Shown one piece after another: positions 58,135-64,000 of a stretch of 64,000 nucleotides of DNA. Location of the stretch: NCBI RefSeq assembly GCF_000717245.1, contig NZ_JNYQ01000012.1, positions 261,505 through 325,504 on the forward strand. Direction: 5' to 3'. The stretch is from Kitasatospora papulosa. Lineage in GTDB: Bacteria; Actinomycetota; Actinomycetes; Streptomycetales; Streptomycetaceae. The stretch's first letter is position 1, and the number at the start of each line of letters is the position of its first letter. Below the pieces are notes generated by a model. That model searched no databases, had not been told where the DNA came from, and saw only the letters and a program-made list of their open reading frames with translations. A program made the position numbers and the translations under genes.

Positions 58135-61100
58135 GTGGACAGCGCTGATGCCCAGGAGACGGGTTCCGGCCGGCCGATGTCGTTCGCACAGCGGCGGCTG
58201 TGGTTTCTGGACAGTCTGCGCCCCGGTACGCCGGCCGATCTGCTGCCGCTGGCGTTGCGTATCCGCGGCGACCTCGACGACAAGGCGCTGACCGGGGCGT
58301 TCGCGGCGATACTCGCCCGGCACGAGGTGCTGCGGACACGCTACCCGGCCGTCGACGGTGAGCCGGTCGCGGTGGTGGAGCTCACCGCGGAGGCGCCCTG
58401 GAGCCGTCGGGATCTGCGGCATCTGCCGTCCGGGCAGCGCGAGTCGCTGCTCGCGGAGCTCGTCGCTGCCGAACTGGTCAGGCCGCTGTCGCTGGAGTCC
58501 GCGCCCCCACTGCGGCTGACCCTGGTGCGACTCGCCGAGCGCGAACATGTCCTGCTGATCGTGGTCCACCACATCGCCTTCGACTTCTTCTCCTGGCCCG
58601 TCCTCACCCAGGAACTGGCGGCCGGGTACCGGGCCCGCACCATCGGTCCCGAGCCGGAGTCCGAGCCGCTGACCTTCCAGTACGCCGATGCCGCCGCTCA
58701 ACAGGCCGCACGGCTGGCGGGACCGCGGGCCGAACGCCAACTCGCCTACTGGCGCGAGCGGCTGGCCGGCCTGGAACCCCTGGAGCTGCCCGCCGACCGG
58801 CCGCGTCCGGCGGTCTGGGACGGCGCCGCCGACATCGCACGCTTCACGATCCCGAGCGAGCTGACCGAGAAGATCGACCGCGTCGCCAGGGAGCACCGGG
58901 CCACGCGGTTCATGGTGCTGCTCGCCGCCTTCCAAGCCGTCCTGGCACGGCTGACGGGCCGGAACGACGTGGCGGTGGGCACCCCGGTCAGCGGCCGGGG
59001 ACGGCCCCCGCTCGACAAGCTGATCGGGCTGTTCGTCAACTCCGTGGTCCTCCGCGCCCACCTGGGCGGCGCACCGTCCTTCACCGAACTGCTGGGCCGG
59101 GTGAGGAAGGACACCCTCGACGCGCTCACCCATGCCGAGCTGCCGTTCGAGCGGATCGTCACCGAGCTGGCCCAGCAGCGTGACCTGTCCCGCAACCCCC
59201 TCTTCCAGATATCCTTCCAGCTGCTCTCCCTGCCGGAGGAACCGGACCATCTGCCCGGCCTGGACACGGAGATGATCTCCACGCCGGCTTCCGGCAGTGC
59301 CTTCGACGTGTCGTTGGACCTCCTCTCCCATCCGGACGGCCGGATCTCCGGCCGGATGCAGTACGCCACCGCGCTCTTCGACCCGGACACCGCCGAACGG
59401 ATCGGCGCCGCCTTCACCACGCTGCTCACCGCGGCCGTGGCCGAGCCGGACGCCCCGGTCGCCCGTCTCGCGGCCCGGCTCCCCAGCCTCCCGGGGCGGG
59501 AGCGCCGCAGGCTGCTGGCCCAGGGCAACGACACCGCGATGGAGGTGCCGGACGTCCCCTGGACCGAGCTGTTCGCCCAGCAGGTGTCCCGAACCCCCGG
59601 CGCCGTTGCGGTCAGCGGCCCCGGCGGCACTCTCACGTACGCCGAACTGGACTCCCGGGCGAACCAGTTGGCGCACCGGCTGGCCGCGAAGGGCGCCGGT
59701 CCGGGTATCCCCGTCGGGGTCCTGCTGGAACGCGGTCCCACGCTGCTGGCCGCCCTCCTGGCGGTCCACAAGGCGGGCGCCGTCTACCTCCCGCTCGACC
59801 CGGGCTATCCGGCGGGGCGGATCGGCTATCTGCTCCAGGACGCCGGAGCCGGGGCGCTGATCAGCGAACGGGAGCTCGTCAAACGGCTCGACCGCACGGG
59901 GACCCTGTCCCGGCCTGCGGAGGAGCACACCCTCCTGCTGGACGATCCCGCCGAGGCAGCCCGGACGGCCGCCGCACCGTGCTCGGCGCCCCGTCACCAC
60001 CCCGGTCCGGACGAGCTGGCCTACATCTTCTACACCTCCGGCTCGACCGGCCACCCCAAGGGCGTCATGGTCGAGCACCGCGCGCTGACGCACTTCCTGG
60101 TGGCGATGGCCGGCCGTCTCCCGCTGCGCCCCGGCGGCACGTTCCTGGGCATCACCACGGTCTCCTTCGATCCGTCCCTGATGGAGCTGTGCCTTCCGCT
60201 GACGACGGGTGCCCGGCTGCTCCTCGCCGACCGCGAACAGGCCCGCGACCCGGAGCGGATGGCCGCGCTGATCGCCACCGCCGGGACCGCCCTGGTGCAG
60301 GCCACCCCGGTGACCCTGCGGATGCTGCTGGACACCGGCTGGCGGCCGGGCGCCGGACTCACCGTCCTCAGCGGCGGCGAGAAGCTGCACACCGAACTGG
60401 CGGTCCGGCTGGCCGCCGACGGTGCTCGGGTATGGGATCTGTACGGCCCCACCGAGACCACCGTCTGGGCCACCACCGCCCGCCTCGACCCCCACGGACG
60501 GAATGTGGACTGGCAGCTCCGTGGCAACACGCGGCTCGTGCTGCTCGACGCCCGGATGCAGCCCGTCGGCGAAGGCGCCGTCGGGGAGATCCACATCGGC
60601 GGCAGCGGCCTGGGCTGGGGTTACCACGCACGGCCCGCCCAGACGGCCGGGGCCTTCGTCCCGGACCCCTTCGCCGACCGCCCCGGTGCGAGGCTGTACC
60701 GCACCGGCGACCTGGCACGCCGGCGCCCTGACGGATCCCTGGAGATCCTGGGCCGCGCCGACCACCAGGTGAAGATCCGGGGCCACCGGATCGAGCCGGG
60801 CGAGATCGAGACCGCGCTGCTCGCCACGGGAGCCTTCCGAGCCGTGCTGGTCCGTGCGGTACCCCACCCGGACGGCGACCAGCGGCTGGCCGGCTATCTG
60901 GTGCCGAAGGGTGGGACCGCCCCCGGCCACGAGGAACTGCGGACGGTGCTACTGGCCACCCTGCCCGACTACATGGTGCCTGAGGCATTCGTGACGCTGG
61001 ACGCTCTGCCGCGTACGCCGAACGGCAAAGTCGACCGGGCGGCGCTGCCCCCGGTGGCCAGCTGGGGCCGGACCGGCACCACCACCGGCGCGCCGCCGCG

Positions 61101-61413
61101 CACGGACCGGGAACGCACCGTGGCCGGGGTCTGGGAAGAGGTCCTGGGCGTCCAGGCCATCGGTGTCGACCACGACTTCTTCCAGCTCGGCGGGCACTCC
61201 TTGCTCGCCACCCGGGTCGCGGTGCGACTGCGGGCCGCGCTCGGGATCGACGTCCCGGTCCGGGCGCTCTTCGAGCACCCCACCGTGGCCGCGCTCTCCG
61301 CCGCCCTCCCCGGTTTCCCGACCGTCGCGGCGGGACCGCCCGCACCCGTCCTGGGAGCCCGGCGCCGGGCACGGCGCCCCGCAGCCGCCCGATCCACGGA
61401 CGGCCGCCGGTAG
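58135..61413 (+). CDS. NRPS module: C-A-T
   Basis: The 1,092-residue single module begins directly with the C domain (FAQRRLWFLDS); its active site is HHIAFDFFSW, with Phe replacing the Gly of HHxxxDG. The A domain (~478-970) has FYTSGSTGHPKG, DLYGPTETTVW and NGKVDR. The hand-read pocket DPMQLGLVWK was not matched to an amino acid. T lies at ~1012 (DFFQLGGHSLL) and a basic Pro/Arg-rich tail ends the protein. There is no TE. The GTG start is preceded by GGAGGTGA. The following genes make a diaminobutyrate-type amino acid, a possible substrate. Confidence 0.94.
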   Translation: MDSADAQETGSGRPMSFAQRRLWFLDSLRPGTPADLLPLALRIRGDLDDKALTGAFAAILARHEVLRTRYPAVDGEPVAVVELTAEAPWSRRDLRHLPSGQRESLLAELVAAELVRPLSLESAPPLRLTLVRLAEREHVLLIVVHHIAFDFFSWPVLTQELAAGYRARTIGPEPESEPLTFQYADAAAQQAARLAGPRAERQLAYWRERLAGLEPLELPADRPRPAVWDGAADIARFTIPSELTEKIDRVAREHRATRFMVLLAAFQAVLARLTGRNDVAVGTPVSGRGRPPLDKLIGLFVNSVVLRAHLGGAPSFTELLGRVRKDTLDALTHAELPFERIVTELAQQRDLSRNPLFQISFQLLSLPEEPDHLPGLDTEMISTPASGSAFDVSLDLLSHPDGRISGRMQYATALFDPDTAERIGAAFTTLLTAAVAEPDAPVARLAARLPSLPGRERRRLLAQGNDTAMEVPDVPWTELFAQQVSRTPGAVAVSGPGGTLTYAELDSRANQLAHRLAAKGAGPGIPVGVLLERGPTLLAALLAVHKAGAVYLPLDPGYPAGRIGYLLQDAGAGALISERELVKRLDRTGTLSRPAEEHTLLLDDPAEAARTAAAPCSAPRHHPGPDELAYIFYTSGSTGHPKGVMVEHRALTHFLVAMAGRLPLRPGGTFLGITTVSFDPSLMELCLPLTTGARLLLADREQARDPERMAALIATAGTALVQATPVTLRMLLDTGWRPGAGLTVLSGGEKLHTELAVRLAADGARVWDLYGPTETTVWATTARLDPHGRNVDWQLRGNTRLVLLDARMQPVGEGAVGEIHIGGSGLGWGYHARPAQTAGAFVPDPFADRPGARLYRTGDLARRRPDGSLEILGRADHQVKIRGHRIEPGEIETALLATGAFRAVLVRAVPHPDGDQRLAGYLVPKGGTAPGHEELRTVLLATLPDYMVPEAFVTLDALPRTPNGKVDRAALPPVASWGRTGTTTGAPPRTDRERTVAGVWEEVLGVQAIGVDHDFFQLGGHSLLATRVAVRLRAALGIDVPVRALFEHPTVAALSAALPGFPTVAAGPPAPVLGARRRARRPAAARSTDGRR

Positions 61414-61414
61414 A

Positions 61415-61441
61415 GGACCGGCCCGGAACGGCAGCCGGTCC
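61415..61441. terminator. Hairpin GGACCGGC / GCCGGTCC after the NRPS
   Basis: A perfect 8-bp stem with an 11-base loop begins just after the NRPS stop. It may terminate or attenuate transcription into the aminotransferase gene. Confidence 0.5.
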
Positions 61442-61565
61442 CCACCACCACGTCATCGACAGTCACGTCACGTCACCACCCCACGACGGCATGCCCCGCC
61501 GGCTCAGGGCCGCCACCTCCCGGCCGGTCGGCACGGCGGGCGAGAACCGAAAGGACCCGATCACC

Positions 61566-62864
61566 ATGACCCTCGCGTTCACTCCACCCACCACCGCGCC
61601 GCCCGAGGGCCCGGACGTCGCCGTCTTCGAGCGGTACGAATCCCATGTCCGCAGCTACTGCCGCAAGTTCCCGGTGGTCTTCGAGCGCGCCAAGGGCGCC
61701 CGGCTGTACGCCGAGGACGGCAGGGTCTTCACCGACTTCTTCTGCGGGGCCGGATCACTCAACTACGGCCACAACCCCGGGCCGATCAAGGAGCGGATCG
61801 CCGACTACCTCGCCTCCGACGGGATGATGCACGGCCTCGACATGTACACCGTGGCCAAGCGTTCCTTCCTGGTCGCGCTCACCGAGCACATTCTGCGGCC
61901 CCGCGGCCTGGAGTACACCGCGCAGTTCTCCGGGCCCACCGGCGCCGACGCGGTCGAGGCCGCGCTGAAGCTGGCCCGCAAGGCCACCGGACGCCGGGGG
62001 ATCTTCGCCTTCAGCGGCGGCTACCACGGCATGACCCGAGGCTCACTGGCCGTCACCGGTAACGGCCGGGCCCGCCGGGCCGGCGGGGTGCACGGCCAGG
62101 ACGAGGTCACCTTCATCCCCTACGAGGACGGACCGCAGGGCCCGTTCGACTCCGTCGCGTTCATCGAACGGCTGCTGGCCGACTCGTCATCCGGTGTGGA
62201 GCTGCCCGCCGCGGTGATCGTCGAGCCGCTGCAGATGGAGGGTGGCGTCTACCAGGCGTCCGCCGACTGGCTGCGCCGGCTGCGTGTCGTCACCGAGCGC
62301 CACGGCATTCTGCTCATCTGCGACGAGATCCAGTCCGGGTGCGGCCGTACCGGCACCTTCTTCGCCTTCGAGGAGTCCGGCATCGTCCCGGACATCGTCA
62401 CCGTCTCCAAGTCCATCAGCGGCTACGGCCTCCCCCTGGCTCTCACCCTGTTCCGCCCCGGCCTGGACGTCTGGGAACCGGGGGAGCACACCGGCACCTT
62501 CCGTGGCAACCAGCTGGCCTTCGTCGCCGCGACTGCCGCTGCCGAACTCTGGAGCGACCCGGACTTCCTGGACCGGCTTCCGGTACCGGCCCGCAGGCTG
62601 GCCGAGTTCGGCGCCGAACTCGTCGCCGCCGAACCGGAGATCGTCATCCGGGGCCGCGGCATGGTGCTCGGCATCGACCTGGGCCGCAAGGGCGGTGGCA
62701 AGCGCGCCGAAGAGGTCCAGCGGTATGCCTTCGACCACGGGCTGATCGTCGAACTCTCCGGCCGGGACGACGAGGTGATCAAGGTGCTGCCGCCGCTGAC
62801 CGTCACCCCCGAGGAGCTCGACCACGGCATCGGCGTGCTTCGCGCCGCACTGCTCAGCAGCTGA
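61566..62864 (+). CDS. EctB-like diaminobutyrate/class III aminotransferase
   Basis: The 432-residue class III aminotransferase has its PLP lysine in VTVSKSISGYGLPLAL. CDEIQSGCGRTG and FSGPTGADAVEAALKLARK match diaminobutyrate:2-oxoglutarate transaminase (EctB and siderophore/NRPS homologues). It makes L-2,4-diaminobutyrate from aspartate semialdehyde and glutamate. No ectA or ectC follows, so this is not an ectoine operon; the product probably feeds the NRPS and the carbamoyltransferase 33 bases downstream. Confidence 0.9.
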   Translation: MTLAFTPPTTAPPEGPDVAVFERYESHVRSYCRKFPVVFERAKGARLYAEDGRVFTDFFCGAGSLNYGHNPGPIKERIADYLASDGMMHGLDMYTVAKRSFLVALTEHILRPRGLEYTAQFSGPTGADAVEAALKLARKATGRRGIFAFSGGYHGMTRGSLAVTGNGRARRAGGVHGQDEVTFIPYEDGPQGPFDSVAFIERLLADSSSGVELPAAVIVEPLQMEGGVYQASADWLRRLRVVTERHGILLICDEIQSGCGRTGTFFAFEESGIVPDIVTVSKSISGYGLPLALTLFRPGLDVWEPGEHTGTFRGNQLAFVAATAAAELWSDPDFLDRLPVPARRLAEFGAELVAAEPEIVIRGRGMVLGIDLGRKGGGKRAEEVQRYAFDHGLIVELSGRDDEVIKVLPPLTVTPEELDHGIGVLRAALLSS

Positions 62865-62896
62865 CCCCCGAACCGCTCCACCCAGGAGGAAGCACC

Positions 62897-63841
62897 ATGC
62901 CTCAGGCCGAACGCCGCCATCTGATCTCCATCGACGACCTCTCCGACGAGGAACTGCGGCACATCGCCCTGCGCGGCGCCGAGTTCTCCGCGGGCTCCGC
63001 CGACGACGCCCGCCCCCTGGCGGACACCGTCGTCGGCGTGCTGTTCCGCAAGACCTCCACCCGCACCCGTACCGCCTTCTCCGCCGGTGCGCTGAGGCTG
63101 GGCGCCCGGCTGATCACCTACGGCCCGGGGGACCTCCAGGAGAACACCGGGGAGACCGTGGAGGACAGCGCCGCGGTGCTCTCCCGCATGATCGATGTGC
63201 TGGTGGCGCGCACCGCCGGGCCCGAGCACGAACTGCGCGCCTATGCCGCCCAGCGGCGGATGGCCGTCGTCAACGCGATGAGCCAGGGGGAGCACCCCAC
63301 CCAGGCGCTGGCCGATCTCACCACGCTGCTGCGCAGGTTCGGCCGGATCGAGGACCTGCACGTGATCTACGTGGGTGAGGGCAACAACACCGCGTCCGCC
63401 CTGGCCCTGGCGCTCTCCCGCTTCCCGGGGACCCGGCTCACGCTGCGCACCCCGCCCGGGTACGGAGTGGCACCCGAGTACCTGGAGCGGGCGGCGGTCA
63501 GCGCGAAGCGGAGCGGTGCCCGGATCGAGGAGCGTCACGACATGGCGGACCTGCCGGCCGCCGACGTGGTCTACACCACCCGCTGGCAGACCACGGGGAC
63601 GGTCAAACCGACCGCCGACTGGCGCGAGGTGTTCGCGCCGTTCCAGGTCACCGAGAAAACCATGGCAAGCAGCCCTGACGCGGTCTTCATGCACGACCTC
63701 CCCGCACACCGGGGTGAAGAGGTCACCGCGGACGTGCTGGACGGCCCGGCGAGCATCGCCTTCGACCAGGCCGAGAACAAATACCACAGTGCGCGCGCCG
63801 TCCTCGAATGGTGCGCGGCCGACCGGAGCTCCGAGAGGTAG
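62897..63841 (+). CDS. Ornithine-carbamoyltransferase-like enzyme with altered substrate motif
   Basis: The 314-residue carbamoyltransferase has the carbamoyl-phosphate motif FRKTSTRTR and GEHPTQALADL. The ornithine-site HCLPxxRGxE reads HDLPAHRGEE, so the conserved Cys is Asp. The SMG loop region reads TTRWQTTG. These changes argue against housekeeping ArgF and for another amine. Behind an EctB-like gene the natural candidate is diaminobutyrate, giving a gamma-ureido amino acid; this is inference. AGGAGGA precedes the ATG. The next gene starts six bases after the stop. Confidence 0.9.
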   Translation: MPQAERRHLISIDDLSDEELRHIALRGAEFSAGSADDARPLADTVVGVLFRKTSTRTRTAFSAGALRLGARLITYGPGDLQENTGETVEDSAAVLSRMIDVLVARTAGPEHELRAYAAQRRMAVVNAMSQGEHPTQALADLTTLLRRFGRIEDLHVIYVGEGNNTASALALALSRFPGTRLTLRTPPGYGVAPEYLERAAVSAKRSGARIEERHDMADLPAADVVYTTRWQTTGTVKPTADWREVFAPFQVTEKTMASSPDAVFMHDLPAHRGEEVTADVLDGPASIAFDQAENKYHSARAVLEWCAADRSSER

Positions 63842-63847
63842 AGCGGC

Positions 63848-64000
63848 ATGGACGCGGAAAAGCAGGCGGAAGACAGGGAAGCCGTGTATCTGCCCGGTGG
63901 GCGTTGGCGGTTGTGGGAGCAGTTCTCGTTGCGTGGGCCGGGTTTTCCGGTGGGGGGTGTGCTGGATCTGGCTCCGGTGGATCTGTCGGTGTATGCGGAC
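63848..64000 (+). CDS. Start of a probable LanB-type dehydratase gene (truncated)
   Basis: Fifty-one codons are visible before the window ends. The sequence WRLWEQFSLRGPGFPVGGVL resembles the N-terminus of class I lanthipeptide dehydratase (LanB-like) and related tRNA-dependent proteins of actinomycetes. Its codons often end in T or G (GGT, CGT, TTG, GAT), unlike the C-ending genes before it. It begins six bases after the carbamoyltransferase. With only the first 51 residues the call is tentative; a peptide aminoacyl-tRNA ligase relative is equally possible. Confidence 0.4.
   Translation, partial: MDAEKQAEDREAVYLPGGRWRLWEQFSLRGPGFPVGGVLDLAPVDLSVYAD

Noticed and set aside
61566..62864. Ectoine operon
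   Set aside because: The EctB-like gene is followed by a carbamoyltransferase, not ectC/ectD, and no ectA is present.
1..64000. CRISPR arrays, tRNA or rRNA genes
   Set aside because: No spaced repeat array, cloverleaf-like segment or rRNA-like conserved stretch was seen on either strand.

Overview
The window is very GC-rich actinomycete DNA, most likely Streptomyces or a close relative. Supporting signs are GTG/TTG starts, strong C/G wobble bias, GGAGG-type ribosome sites, a GH64 glucanase under a CebR-like palindrome, and dense nonribosomal peptide synthetase (NRPS) genes. No tRNA, rRNA or CRISPR was seen. All product assignments come from reading motifs by eye.

Left part (1-12.1 kb). The end of an NRPS (A-T-TE) is translationally chained to two paralogous CrtI-like FAD oxidoreductases and an MDR reductase, then a P450 that lacks the ExxR motif. 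An MFS transporter, a LysA-like PLP decarboxylase and an overlapping D-amino-acid-oxidase-like flavoenzyme with an extra N-terminal region follow. From 12.3 to 17.3 kb lie accessory genes: a zinc-ribbon-like protein with a Tyr/Gly tail, a small protein plus a trypsin-fold protease, a small membrane protein, a RibD/DHFR-like reductase and a secreted GH64 beta-1,3-glucanase.

Central cluster (17.5-57 kb). An amino-group-carrier-protein operon (lysW, lysX, lysY, lysZ, lysK) is joined to a split transketolase pair. A convergent DegT-type aminotransferase lies beyond a 20-bp perfect hairpin. This is the gene set known for 2,6-diamino-5,7-dihydroxyheptanoate (vazabitide/azinomycin-type) amino acids. 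The assembly line is a T-E protein, a C-A-T-C-A-T-C-T NRPS whose last module has no A domain, and a C-A-T-TE NRPS. Supporting genes are MbtH, two type II thioesterases, an MFS exporter, an AspH-like hydroxylase and a 2OG-Fe dioxygenase. Two amino-acid-tailoring sets are also present: A + T + PhyH-type hydroxylase, and A + T + P450 + thioesterase. LuxR-type regulators lie in front of and inside the cluster.

The most unusual content is a cassette present three times (about 17.56, 20.49 and 53.86 kb). It contains a 55-56-residue protein overlapping the start of a 49-54-residue secreted peptide ending in D-(N/S)-G-W-G-R. A LuxR-type regulator follows: intact in copy 1, degenerate and fused to an XRE/P-loop protein in copy 2, decayed in copy 3. 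The cassettes sit at the edges of the biosynthetic region. Outside them lie an intact DHFR-like gene (15.2 kb) and a same-strand fragment of a paralogue (57.75 kb), and an IS5-like transposase remnant lies at 57.0 kb. This suggests a region assembled or inserted by recombination.

Right edge (58-64 kb). Another NRPS (C-A-T) is followed by an EctB-like diaminobutyrate aminotransferase and a carbamoyltransferase whose ornithine-site motif is altered. The last gene is a truncated, probably LanB-type, gene with different codon usage.
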